Positions 1-8,009 of a stretch of DNA of 64,000 nt are shown in pieces. The number at the start of each line of letters is the position of its first letter. Positions within the stretch are counted from its first letter, which is position 1. The DNA is from Clostridium scatologenes (GTDB lineage: Bacteria; Bacillota; Clostridia; Clostridiales; Clostridiaceae), in assembly GCF_000968375.1 (NCBI RefSeq), contig NZ_CP009933.1:4526001-4590000 (forward strand), given 5' to 3'. The position numbers and the translations under genes are program-made. Under the pieces are notes generated by a model. That model was not told the origin of the DNA, did not search any database, and was given only the letters and a program-made list of their open reading frames with translations.

Positions 1-307
1 ACAAAAGGGATTGAATGTAATGCAAAACATAATGCAGTCTACACCACAGTTTGATGCTGTTTTTGCTCATAATGATGAAATGGCATTAGGTGCAGTTAAA
101 GCATTACAAGGAAAAAAAGTTATAATAGTAGGTTTTGATGGTACTGATGATGCTAAAAAGGCAGTTACAAATGGTGAAATGACAGCTACAGTTGCTCAAC
201 AACCAGATTTAATGGGAAGCTTAGCTATTGAGAATGCAGTAAAAGTTATAAAAGGTGAAAGCGTTCCGAAACAAATACCAGTAGATTTAAAACTTATAAA
301 AAAATAA
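1..307 (+). CDS. rbsB: Ribose-type ABC transporter substrate-binding protein, C-terminal part (5' end outside window)
   Basis: The reading frame is already open at base 2 and stops at 305-307, so only about the last 101 residues are present. The text AVFAHNDEMALGAVKAL followed by VIIVGFDGTDDAKKAV is the hinge and C-terminal lobe of periplasmic-binding-protein-like sugar receptors of the RbsB type; the family member is a lipid-anchored receptor that passes ribose or a related sugar to an ABC importer. The LacI-family regulator 150 bases downstream fits a sugar-uptake operon. The sugar itself cannot be proved from this fragment; other pentose or AI-2 receptors share the fold. Confidence 0.85.
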   Translation, partial: QKGLNVMQNIMQSTPQFDAVFAHNDEMALGAVKALQGKKVIIVGFDGTDDAKKAVTNGEMTATVAQQPDLMGSLAIENAVKVIKGESVPKQIPVDLKLIKK

Positions 308-320
308 TAAATTAAAATTG

Positions 321-348
321 AAAATCCAGGATGTAAATCCTGGATTTT
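321..348 (+). terminator. Rho-independent terminator after rbsB
   Basis: An 11-bp perfect stem (arms 321-331 and 338-348, six-base loop) ends in TTTT. It lies 13 bases after the sugar-binding-protein stop and separates it from the LacI-family gene. Confidence 0.85.
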
Positions 349-395
349 ATTAACTGAAACTTACTATAAATTATTAAGTATTAATTGAATTAAAA

Positions 396-424
396 TTGTT
401 TTCTAAATAAAATACAGTTATAAT
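396..424 (+). promoter_or_regulatory. Sigma-A-type promoter for the LacI-family gene
   Basis: TTGTTT (396-401) and TATAAT (419-424) are separated by 17 bases and sit just upstream of the ribosome binding site AAGGGG at 445-450. This suggests the regulator can be transcribed independently of the operon before it. Confidence 0.55.
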
Positions 425-455
425 AAAATACAAATTAGTTTTGCAAGGGGTAATT

Positions 456-1454
456 ATGAAAAAAGTAACAATGTTGGACATTGCTCAAAAGGCAGGAGTA
501 TCTAAGGCAACTGTTTCTATGGTTTTGAATAAAAGAGATGGAAACATAAGTGAGGAAACTAAAAGTAGAATATTAGCTTTAGCCAAAGAAATGAAATACA
601 TTCCTAATCATTTAGCGAGAAGTTTAAGTACTAAAAAAACGGATACTATAGGAATAGTTTTACCGGATATAACAAATCCATTCTTTGCATCTATCGCAAG
701 AGCTATTGAAGATAGAGCAAGCTATTTGGGATATAATGTTATTTTTTGTAATACAGACAATGAAATTAATAAAGAACAAAAATATATAAAGGTTCTCATA
801 AGTAAATTAGTTGATGGGGTTATTTTTATATCTGGAGGAGAAAGCAGTGTCAGTATAGAAATGTTAAAAAACAACAATATACCTTTTGTGCTTGTAGATA
901 GATATATAGATAGTTATAGAGAAGCTTATGGAGTATATTGCTTAAATAAAAATGGAGTTATTCAAGGAATAGATTATTTATATAGCAAAGGAAAAAGAAA
1001 TATAGCATTTGTAAAAGGACCAGATACATTAGAAATTTCAAATCAGAGATTAGAAGGCTATAAAAATGCTATGAATAAATATAACATATATAATGAAAAG
1101 CTCATTTTTAAAGGAGCTTTTAATATAGAAGGTGGAATGAAGTCTACAAAATTAATGTTAGAAAGTAATGAAAAGATAGATGCTGTATTTTATAGTAATG
1201 ACATAATGGCTCTAGGTGGAATAAAGGTGTTGAAAAGAAGAGGCATTAGCATACCTGAGGAGATAAGTATTATTGGTTTTGACAATATACATATATCACA
1301 GGTGATTGAGCCAGAATTAACTACTATAGCTCAGCCTATTTATGAAATGGGAAGAGAGTCTTGTAATTTGTTGATAGATATAATAAATAGCAAATTTATA
1401 CCAAATAAGCAAATTTATTTTGAAACACATTTAATAATAAGAGGTACAACTTAA
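456..1454 (+). CDS. LacI-family transcriptional regulator (RbsR-like)
   Basis: Residues 1-50 form a LacI-type helix-turn-helix (TMLDIAQKAGVSKATVSMVLN, then the hinge region around NHLARSLSTKKTDTIG). The rest is a periplasmic-binding-protein-like effector domain (VLPDITNPFFASIARAIE; IIGFDNIHISQ). About 332 residues is the normal family length. ATG 456 is preferred over an upstream in-frame TTG at 441 because AAGGGG (445-450) lies 5 bases before it. Proteins of this family repress sugar-uptake operons and release DNA on sugar or sugar-phosphate binding. Its place directly after a ribose-type receptor gene suggests it controls that operon; ribose specificity is an inference. Confidence 0.85.
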   Translation: MKKVTMLDIAQKAGVSKATVSMVLNKRDGNISEETKSRILALAKEMKYIPNHLARSLSTKKTDTIGIVLPDITNPFFASIARAIEDRASYLGYNVIFCNTDNEINKEQKYIKVLISKLVDGVIFISGGESSVSIEMLKNNNIPFVLVDRYIDSYREAYGVYCLNKNGVIQGIDYLYSKGKRNIAFVKGPDTLEISNQRLEGYKNAMNKYNIYNEKLIFKGAFNIEGGMKSTKLMLESNEKIDAVFYSNDIMALGGIKVLKRRGISIPEEISIIGFDNIHISQVIEPELTTIAQPIYEMGRESCNLLIDIINSKFIPNKQIYFETHLIIRGTT

Positions 1455-1456
1455 GA

Positions 1457-1484
1457 AAACCCTACATAAATTTATGTAGGGTTT
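1457..1484. terminator. Bidirectional terminator between the LacI-family and glutamine synthetase genes
   Basis: The arms 1457-1470 and 1471-1484 are perfectly complementary over 14 bp. TTTTTT follows on the plus strand, and the A-rich left edge gives a T-run on the minus strand. The flanking genes are convergent, so it probably serves both. Confidence 0.85.
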
Positions 1485-1492
1485 TTTATTTT

Positions 1493-3391
1493 TTAGATAT
1501 CTAATAAATTTTTCTTATAATTAGAATATAATTCTCTTAATTCTTTTATCTTTTCATCAAGTTCTATTTGAAGATTTGAAACTTCATCATATTTTTTTAT
1601 ATCAGTAGCAATCTTTATTCTTGTAAATAAGCTTTGCTTTGAGTATGAATCCTTCATTAAATAATGTCTTAATTCATTTATCTTCATCCAATTAGCCACA
1701 TCAAGGTCTAAAGCTTTATCTATAGAATGAAGAGGCTTACAAGCTCTTATTTCATCTGAATAATTTGATATGATTCTATTATTTATTTCGATGATCCATC
1801 TTTTAGTAGTACCAAGCACAAAGCTGTTTATAAGTTTTTCATTTAAAACGCCACCTTGCATAAGAACTGATTTTTTATCTGGATATTTGTCAAATGAAGA
1901 AAGATTTTCATAAACAGTATTAGGAGCTTTACCAAAGAATTTTTCTCTTTCTTCATCAGAGAAGTCTTCAAATACATCTTCTTCACTTCTATAAGCTCTT
2001 CCTAATTCTAGATAATCAGCATTATCTTCTGGTTTCTTTGAAAGTTCAGTTAAAAGTTCATCTTCAGTTTTTTCACTAGTTACTGCATATTTAATACCAT
2101 CTAACATAGACATGTAAAGTGCAGTTACTGCTAAGTAAGTGTTTGTATGTGGATTTGGAGCTCTAAGCTCGAATCTTGTTGATAATGAGTTTTGTAAGTC
2201 TCTTATAACACCTATAAGTACTGTTCTGTTTCTAGAAGGAACTTCTACAGAATTACCTATAGAAGTTACAATACAAATTGGAGCTTCAAACCCAGGTTTT
2301 AATCTTCTTAGAGAATCATTAGTAGAAGATACAAATGGATTTACTATTTCATAATTCTTAAGTATTCCCATTATAGAAGCATATCCAAAAATACTTAAGA
2401 AATGTTTCTTTGGTGATGAGAATAAGTTAATCCTTTTTCCATTTTTAAGTTTTAAAGCTATTCCAATATGAGTATGCTCACCACTACCTGCAACACCATC
2501 AATAGGTTTAGCAAGGAATGTAACATCTAATCCATTTTTTCTAAAAGTTTCTTTAACTAGGCTTTTAACTAAAAGCTCATTATCAGCGGCTTGTACCGCA
2601 GTAGAATATTTCCAATCTATTTCAAGTTGTTCCATTATGTGAGTAAGTTTTCCTGATTCATCTATTTTTGCTTTTACTCCACCAACTTCTTTATGTCCCA
2701 TTTCAGGTTCTAAACCATATGCATCCATAATAAGCAAAGATTCTTCAAGACATGTTCTTACAACACCTTTTGTTCTAGTCCAATATTGTTCTTGTAATAC
2801 TTGAGAAGTAGAAAGCTCTTCAACTTCAGCTTTATCATTAGGTGTTTTAACCCAAAATTCTAATTCTGTAGCACAAGTAGCAACTACATCTTCTATGTCA
2901 TCATATTCTATATCAAAAGCTGCAAGTGAATTTGGGTGTGTTTTAAATAGATCTAAAAGAGTTGATTTAAAGTATTCTGTAGAGTGTTTTAAAATGTATC
3001 TTGAATCTACAGCAACATTTTCATGATATAAGAAGCAAGGAATTCTTAAAGTTCCAATAGGTTTATTGTTTTCAGCATCTATATGCTCATGGTTGTATTC
3101 CACGTACCAGTTTACATCAACATCAGCTAGCATATCTACTTTAGCGTTATTTAAACTTGCTATTCCAGGGAGAACAACAGATGAACCATCAGTTTGAATT
3201 GCTCCTTTTAGGAATGTGTCTATATCGTCTAAAAAGACTTTCATAGGGATTTTTTCGTCAGTATCGTTTCCTGATAAATCTATGCCTATAAGAGACACAA
3301 ATTTTATTTCAGGATGAGAAGTTAAGATTGCCTTTAATTCTTTTTCTGAATGATTTTCTTTTGAAATGGTGTAGATTAAATCTTTTATCAT
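1493..3391 (-). CDS. Glutamine synthetase family protein, large divergent clostridial form (632 aa)
   Basis: The glutamine synthetase catalytic core is recognisable. It has an N-terminal beta-grasp with TDGSSVVLPGIAS, the ATP and metal loop GSGEHTHIGIAL, and the glutamate-binding stretch around ELRAPNPHTNTYLAVTALY. The enzyme joins ammonia to glutamate using ATP. At 632 residues it is far longer than GS-I (about 445) and shorter than usual GS-III (about 700). The C-terminal ~180 residues are helical and charged and have no counterpart in GS-I. The NLYDLPPE adenylylation site of proteobacterial GS-I is not visible. Start ATG 3391 follows AGGAGG. The leader contains a promoter and a terminator hairpin (separate entries), suggesting regulation by premature termination. 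Assignment to the superfamily is firm; physiological role as the main ammonia-assimilating enzyme is inferred. Confidence 0.85.
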   Translation of the reverse strand: MIKDLIYTISKENHSEKELKAILTSHPEIKFVSLIGIDLSGNDTDEKIPMKVFLDDIDTFLKGAIQTDGSSVVLPGIASLNNAKVDMLADVDVNWYVEYNHEHIDAENNKPIGTLRIPCFLYHENVAVDSRYILKHSTEYFKSTLLDLFKTHPNSLAAFDIEYDDIEDVVATCATELEFWVKTPNDKAEVEELSTSQVLQEQYWTRTKGVVRTCLEESLLIMDAYGLEPEMGHKEVGGVKAKIDESGKLTHIMEQLEIDWKYSTAVQAADNELLVKSLVKETFRKNGLDVTFLAKPIDGVAGSGEHTHIGIALKLKNGKRINLFSSPKKHFLSIFGYASIMGILKNYEIVNPFVSSTNDSLRRLKPGFEAPICIVTSIGNSVEVPSRNRTVLIGVIRDLQNSLSTRFELRAPNPHTNTYLAVTALYMSMLDGIKYAVTSEKTEDELLTELSKKPEDNADYLELGRAYRSEEDVFEDFSDEEREKFFGKAPNTVYENLSSFDKYPDKKSVLMQGGVLNEKLINSFVLGTTKRWIIEINNRIISNYSDEIRACKPLHSIDKALDLDVANWMKINELRHYLMKDSYSKQSLFTRIKIATDIKKYDEVSNLQIELDEKIKELRELYSNYKKNLLDI

Positions 3392-3415
3392 ATAATTTCC
3401 TCCTATAAAAATAAA

Positions 3416-3439
3416 AAAAGAGTTTTTTTTTACTCTTTT
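3416..3439 (-). terminator. Terminator-like hairpin in the glutamine synthetase leader
   Basis: On the minus strand, AAAAGAGT, an eight-base A loop and ACTCTTTT are followed by a T-rich run, all between the promoter at 3500-3528 and the AGGAGG of the gene. An intrinsic terminator inside a 5' leader usually means conditional antitermination. I see no ANTAR-type double hexaloop hairpin beside it. Confidence 0.5.
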
Positions 3440-3499
3440 ACCGTGTAATTTAAGAAAATGATATTAATAACGTGTTTTGTGAATTTTTTCATATTCAAG

Positions 3500-3528
3500 A
3501 TTTTATAATTAATATGACCAGATGTCAA
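3500..3528 (-). promoter_or_regulatory. Sigma-A-type promoter for glutamine synthetase
   Basis: On the minus strand TTGACA (3528-3523) and TAAAAT (3505-3500) are separated by 17 bases. Transcription would start near 3493 and give a leader of about 100 nt. The divergent murI promoter lies at 3690-3718. The rest of this 368-base gap is A/T runs, including an 8-bp inverted repeat around 3591-3612. Confidence 0.65.
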
Positions 3529-3689
3529 TAGAAAAAATGAAAGTTTATTAAAAAAAAACTTCACTTAGCAATTAAAAATTTTTATTCTGTAAAAAATATT
3601 ACAGTATTTTTTAAAAAAAATCAATTTTATACCAAATTATTGCGAAAATATTAAACACTGTGTATATTTATGCAATTGACTTTCATAAT

Positions 3690-3718
3690 TTGTATAGTTT
3701 AATTCTATATTATATAAT
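3690..3718 (+). promoter_or_regulatory. Sigma-A-type promoter for murI
   Basis: TTGTAT (3690-3695) and TATAAT (3713-3718) with a 17-base spacer, 42 bases before the murI start. Confidence 0.5.
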
Positions 3719-3759
3719 ATTAAGCATATATATTAACTAACTATAATGAAGGTGGTAAA

Positions 3760-4539
3760 ATGAAAGTGGAATGTAGACCAATAGGTTTTTTTGATTCTGG
3801 AGTTGGAGGAATTAGTGTATTAAAAGAAGCAGTAAAACTTTTGCCAGGAGAAGATTTTATTTATTTTGGAGATTCTAATAATGCACCATATGGTATAAAA
3901 ACTGTGGAAGAAGCTAGTAAATTAACTTTTGAAGCTGTAGAATTTTTAATAAGTAAAAATATTAAGGCAGTAGTAATTGCTTGCAATACAGCAACCAGCG
4001 CTGCTATAGTAGATTTAAGAAAAAAGTATAGCATTGTAATGCCTGTAATAGGTATAGAACCAGCATTAAAGCCTGCTGTGGAATTGAAAAGAAAAGGACA
4101 AATAGTTGTAATGGCCACACCTATGACTTTGGCTGAGAGGAAATTTAATAATTTAATGAACAGATATAAAAGTCAGGCACAAATGTATCCTATGCCATGT
4201 CCTGGTCTTGTAGAATTAATAGAACAAGGCATGGTTGAAGGAGAAGCGGTGGAGAAATATCTAAGAGATAAAATAGAACCATTAAAAGAAGAAGGAATAG
4301 CAGCTATAGTTCTTGGATGTACCCACTATCCTTTTATAAAAAAGACTTTATCTAAGTTACTTAATAATGAAGTTCCAATTATAGATGGAAGCTTAGGAAC
4401 TGTAAAACAATTGAAAAGAGAACTCATAAAAAGTAATTTGGCAAGTGAAAAAAGAGAAGGTGGAAAGGTAACTGTATATAATTCATTAGATAGTGATGAA
4501 ATTATAAAGTTAAGTTATAAGCTATTGGAATGTGAGTAG
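3760..4539 (+). CDS. murI: Glutamate racemase
   Basis: The protein converts L-glutamate to D-glutamate, the building block that MurD (encoded at 57860) adds to peptidoglycan precursors. Both catalytic cysteine motifs of the Asp/Glu racemase family are present: VIACNTATSA near residue 72 and VLGCTHYPF near residue 187. The N-terminal GFFDSGVGG signature is also present. Its 259 residues match the family. ATG 3760 has a purine-rich GAAGGTGG 6 bases upstream. It has its own promoter and lies divergent from glutamine synthetase, so two glutamate-consuming functions share the intergenic region. Confidence 0.95.
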   Translation: MKVECRPIGFFDSGVGGISVLKEAVKLLPGEDFIYFGDSNNAPYGIKTVEEASKLTFEAVEFLISKNIKAVVIACNTATSAAIVDLRKKYSIVMPVIGIEPALKPAVELKRKGQIVVMATPMTLAERKFNNLMNRYKSQAQMYPMPCPGLVELIEQGMVEGEAVEKYLRDKIEPLKEEGIAAIVLGCTHYPFIKKTLSKLLNNEVPIIDGSLGTVKQLKRELIKSNLASEKREGGKVTVYNSLDSDEIIKLSYKLLECE

Positions 4540-4668
4540 ATAATGTAACATTAACGATAGTTAATATTAATAGTTTTTAAATAAAGTTTTTTATGTGAAT
4601 AATATTTATGTATTATGATATAATTCAAATAGATGATATATATGAAAAGCGAAGGGAGATTACTAAAT

Positions 4669-5184
4669 ATGAATCCATTAGTTACGATTAAAATAAAAGA
4701 TGGGGGAGTAATTAAAGCTGAATTATATCCCGAAATTGCACCTAATACTGTGAATAATTTTATAAGCCTTATAAAGAAAGGCTTTTACAATGGAATAGTA
4801 TTTCATAGAGTTATTCCAGGATTTATGATACAAGGAGGATGTCCTTTAGGAAATGGAACAGGAGGTCCAGGATATTCTATAAAAGGTGAATTTACAAGTA
4901 ATGGCTTTAAAAATGATTTAAAGCATACCACTGGAGTATTATCTATGGCTAGGACTATGCAGCCTGATTCAGCAGGAAGCCAATTTTTCCTAATGACAGA
5001 AAATGCACCTCATTTAGATGGTCAATATGCTGCATTTGGAAAGGTTACAGAGGGTATGGATATAGCTCAAGAAATAGTAAATACTAAAAGAGATTTTAGG
5101 GATAAACCTTATGAAGATCAAGTCATTGAGGAAATGACTGTAGAAACTTATGGAGAAGAATATCCAGAACCAGAAAAACTTTAA
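4669..5184 (+). CDS. ppiB: Cyclophilin-type peptidyl-prolyl cis-trans isomerase
   Basis: This is a compact 171-residue cyclophilin that catalyses proline isomerisation during protein folding; it is cytoplasmic, since no signal peptide is seen. The characteristic FHRVIPGFMIQGG and the downstream SAGSQFFLMTENAPHLDGQYAAFGKV are intact, including the Arg and Phe/Met active-site residues. The open frame begins at 4633, but ATG 4669 is the likely start because GAAGGGAG (4651-4658) lies 10 bases before it and the preceding 12 residues are not conserved-looking. It is a single-gene unit between murI and an XRE regulator. Confidence 0.93.
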   Translation: MNPLVTIKIKDGGVIKAELYPEIAPNTVNNFISLIKKGFYNGIVFHRVIPGFMIQGGCPLGNGTGGPGYSIKGEFTSNGFKNDLKHTTGVLSMARTMQPDSAGSQFFLMTENAPHLDGQYAAFGKVTEGMDIAQEIVNTKRDFRDKPYEDQVIEEMTVETYGEEYPEPEKL

Positions 5185-5258
5185 GCAGTATTATAACGTT
5201 TAATATAATAAGTATGTAAAATCATGAAAAACATAATGCATAAAAGCGGGGTTATAGT

Positions 5259-5927
5259 ATGAGTAGAGTAGGCGAAAAAATAAAGAATATAAGAAATAGT
5301 ATTGGAATGACCCAAAAACAACTAGGCAAAAAGTTAGGGGTAAATGAGAGCTTTGTTAATGAAGTTGAGAATGGTAGAAAAATTATAAATCAAAATTTGA
5401 TAGATAGAATTTCCAAAGTATTAGGAAAAGATATAAATGATATTACTATGTCTTTTGAGGAACAGGTATTTGAAGAAGAAAAAGATAAAAAGTATTCTGC
5501 AGCACCTAAGAAAGAAGCTGTAAAAGATGTTTGGAATGAAGCATTTGGATCAGTGTTAAAAAATATACCTATTTATGGGTACGACTTACAAAAAGCTGTA
5601 TCCTTCAAACAATTACCTTTAATAAATAATAAAGTAGAAGGATATTCTCAAGATAAAGTGTTCTATTTGCAAATAGAAGATGATGATATGTTAGGATTTA
5701 GAATAGCAAAAGGAGACTTAGCTTTTGCATATAGTACACATGAAATTGAAAACAATAGTATATGTTTAATAGAACATGGAAGCAAAAGAGTAATAAGACA
5801 AATAAAAAGGTTAGATAACAATAAAGTTCTACTTATCAGTAATAAAGGCAGCTTTAGAACTGAAACTGCAGAAATAAAAGAAATTAACATAATAGCTAAA
5901 TTAAATAGAGTTGAAATAAAGCTTTAG
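5259..5927 (+). CDS. XRE-family regulator with a degenerate S24/LexA-like C-terminal domain
   Basis: Residues 5-60 are a Cro/CI helix-turn-helix (GMTQKQLGKKLGVNESFVNEVENG). A charged linker (65-95) leads to a C-terminal domain shaped like the LexA/CI peptidase fold. At the catalytic serine position, where active proteins read GDSM, this one reads DDDM (141-144). At the expected catalytic lysine it has VIRQI (178-182) with Arg180. It therefore looks unable to self-cleave and probably keeps the fold for dimerisation or ligand sensing. The gene stands alone between the ppiB stop and a strong terminator. Targets are unknown. Confidence 0.8.
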   Translation: MSRVGEKIKNIRNSIGMTQKQLGKKLGVNESFVNEVENGRKIINQNLIDRISKVLGKDINDITMSFEEQVFEEEKDKKYSAAPKKEAVKDVWNEAFGSVLKNIPIYGYDLQKAVSFKQLPLINNKVEGYSQDKVFYLQIEDDDMLGFRIAKGDLAFAYSTHEIENNSICLIEHGSKRVIRQIKRLDNNKVLLISNKGSFRTETAEIKEINIIAKLNRVEIKL

Positions 5928-5963
5928 AAAATTGCACTGCATTAAAAAATGCAGTGCAATTTT
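5928..5963 (+). terminator. Rho-independent terminator after the XRE gene
   Basis: Perfect 16-bp stem (5928-5943 with 5948-5963), AAAA loop, followed by T/A-rich sequence; it begins at the base after the stop codon. Confidence 0.9.
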
Positions 5964-5976
5964 TAATTAATAGCCT

Positions 5977-6005
5977 TTGTAAAAACAATACTGATGTTGT
6001 ATAAT
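5977..6005 (+). promoter_or_regulatory. Promoter for the H-NOX chemoreceptor gene
   Basis: TTGTAA (5977-5982) and TATAAT (6000-6005) with a 17-base spacer. The motif is sigma-A-like; I do not see a motility sigma (sigma-D type) signature before this gene. Confidence 0.5.
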
Positions 6006-6103
6006 ATTTATAATCTTGTTGAAGTGATAAATTTATTTGAAAATTAGCTTTTCATTAGTAATGTAATATGAAACTTTGGTGAATACAAGAAGGAGGATTA
6101 AAA

Positions 6104-7903
6104 ATGAAAGGAACAGTAATAGCTACATGGATGAAAACTTGCAGAAAATTATATGGCGATGATAGTGTGAATAAAGCCATGGAGCATGTAGGGTGGAGAG
6201 CGTCAAAAATTTTTTTGCCAGCAGAAAATGTAGAGGATACAAAAGTTAAAGAAGTTATTGCTGATATAGCTAAAAGCAATAATATAGATGTTAAGCATTT
6301 ATGGCGTGAAATAGGGTTAGATAATATAAACGCTTTTTATAAGGATTTTCCAGCATTTTTTCAGCATGAAAATTTATATTCATTTTTGAAATCTATGTTT
6401 GATGTACATGTGGTTATGACAAAAAGATTACCAGGTGCTAAACCTCCTCTATTATCAATAAAACCAATATCACAAAGAGAGGCTATATTTGAATATAAAT
6501 CAGAAAGAGGCATGTTTGACTATCTTAAAGGAATGATAGAAGGTAGTGCTAAATTTTTTAATGAAAAAGTTAAAGTAGATGAGCTTGAAAAGAGTAATAA
6601 TTATGTAAAATTCAAGTTTACCTTTGAGAAAGATATATACTTTAAAAAAGTATATAAGTTTAATAAAATACTTTCTCTCGGAGTCATGAAAAGTTTAGAA
6701 TCAAAAACAGCAGTATTTACATTAATAGTTTCTTTAATAACATCTATACCAGTTCTAGGACTTGATAATGTATTTAAGGCTATTATTATTTCAATTATAT
6801 CTTCTATAGCAGCATATATAGCTGTGTCACTTCTTATGAGGCCAGCTTTAATTATAGAACAAGATATTAAAAATGTTATAAGTAATAATTATATAGAAGA
6901 AGGAGATATAGAAACTAATGATCTATTTGAAGATATTTATAAACTTTTAAAAGAGAATAAAAAGGATATAAGTGCAGATTTTGTGGGATTCAAAGGTGTT
7001 ACTGATGAGATGAATACTTTTATGAATAATATAAGTGTTATATCAGATTCTATGAATCAAGCGTCTAATGAAATATCAGATGTGGTAGAGCAGGTAGCAA
7101 GTTCTTCAGTGGATCAAGCAACTAATACAGAAAAAGCTGTTTCTATATTAAATGATAATATACAAGGATTGAAAAATATAGTAACTAGTGAAAATAGTAA
7201 TAAGTCAGAATTAGAAAAAGCTTTGAATAAAATTAATAATAGTTATGAAAATATTGATGGAACAAGTAAGAATATAATGAGTACTCTTGAAAAATTTCAA
7301 GAAGTTAAGGATAAAGGATTTGAACTTGAGGGACGAGCAAAGGATATTACCAACATAGTTTCCATAGTATCTGATATTTCTGAACAAACTAATTTATTAG
7401 CATTAAATGCTTCTATTGAGGCTGCGCGTGCTGGAGAATTAGGAAAAGGCTTTGCTGTTGTAGCAGAGGAAGTTGGTGATTTGGCAGAACAATCTAAAAA
7501 TGCTGTTGAAGAAATAAACTCCAACTTGGTTAGTTTTTCAGAAGAAATAAAAACTTTAGCAGAAAAAATAGGATCTCAGTATAATGTATTACAAGTAGAA
7601 ACTAAAAACTTGCAAAATGTAAGAGATATAAGTTATGAAGCTACTACTTCGGTACAAACAGTGTCATCGTCTATGATAGAAACTATAGATCGCCTTAATA
7701 AGGAAACTGATTCCATAGCAACTATATATGATACAATAGAATCTTTAGCTGCTATTGCTGAAGAAAATTCGGCTTCGTCTCAAGAAGTAAGTGCTAATGT
7801 GGCAAATTATACTAATGAAATTAAAAAACTTATATACAATATTCAGCAGTTTAGAACAATTACAGAGCATTTTAAAGTAGAATTAAGCAAATATAAAATT
7901 TAA
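6104..7903 (+). CDS. H-NOX (heme NO/O2-binding) methyl-accepting chemotaxis protein
   Basis: Residues 1-185 are an H-NOX heme domain. The proximal heme ligand His102 (DVHVVMT), the YxSxR heme-propionate motif Tyr131-Ser133-Arg135, and a distal Tyr140 are all visible. In the Thermoanaerobacter H-NOX, Tyr140 stabilises bound O2. Two membrane segments follow (about 203-219 and 224-246) with almost no external loop, so sensing is cytoplasmic. Residues 300-599 are an MCP signalling domain with the conserved hairpin tip SEQTNLLALNASIEAARAGE. The protein would pass gas binding to CheA and steer swimming; in strict anaerobes the likely signal is O2 or NO. A strong AGGAGG precedes ATG 6104. No che genes are nearby. 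The domain call is firm; ligand choice is inferred. Confidence 0.93.
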   Translation: MKGTVIATWMKTCRKLYGDDSVNKAMEHVGWRASKIFLPAENVEDTKVKEVIADIAKSNNIDVKHLWREIGLDNINAFYKDFPAFFQHENLYSFLKSMFDVHVVMTKRLPGAKPPLLSIKPISQREAIFEYKSERGMFDYLKGMIEGSAKFFNEKVKVDELEKSNNYVKFKFTFEKDIYFKKVYKFNKILSLGVMKSLESKTAVFTLIVSLITSIPVLGLDNVFKAIIISIISSIAAYIAVSLLMRPALIIEQDIKNVISNNYIEEGDIETNDLFEDIYKLLKENKKDISADFVGFKGVTDEMNTFMNNISVISDSMNQASNEISDVVEQVASSSVDQATNTEKAVSILNDNIQGLKNIVTSENSNKSELEKALNKINNSYENIDGTSKNIMSTLEKFQEVKDKGFELEGRAKDITNIVSIVSDISEQTNLLALNASIEAARAGELGKGFAVVAEEVGDLAEQSKNAVEEINSNLVSFSEEIKTLAEKIGSQYNVLQVETKNLQNVRDISYEATTSVQTVSSSMIETIDRLNKETDSIATIYDTIESLAAIAEENSASSQEVSANVANYTNEIKKLIYNIQQFRTITEHFKVELSKYKI

Positions 7904-7970
7904 AAGACTTAAACATATTAGAAAGTGGTTGTTTTAATATATAATTATGAATTTCTATACAATTAATAAG

Positions 7971-8004
7971 ATGGACAGCTTTTATATTTTATAAAGCTGT
8001 CCAT
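7971..8004. terminator. Bidirectional terminator between convergent chemoreceptor and radical SAM genes
   Basis: A 14-bp stem (7971-7985 with 7991-8004, one bulged T) around a short loop, flanked by T-rich sequence on the right and A/T sequence on the left. Confidence 0.75.
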
Positions 8005-8009
8005 TAAAT

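Noticed and set aside
3416..3439. ANTAR-target double hairpin in the glutamine synthetase leader
   Set aside because: Only a single terminator-like stem is convincing; the second stem upstream has an 8-base loop and lacks the A1/G4 hexaloop pattern.
5977..6005. Motility sigma factor promoter before the chemoreceptor
   Set aside because: The sequence fits an ordinary sigma-A promoter; no TAAA-15-GCCGATAA pattern was seen.
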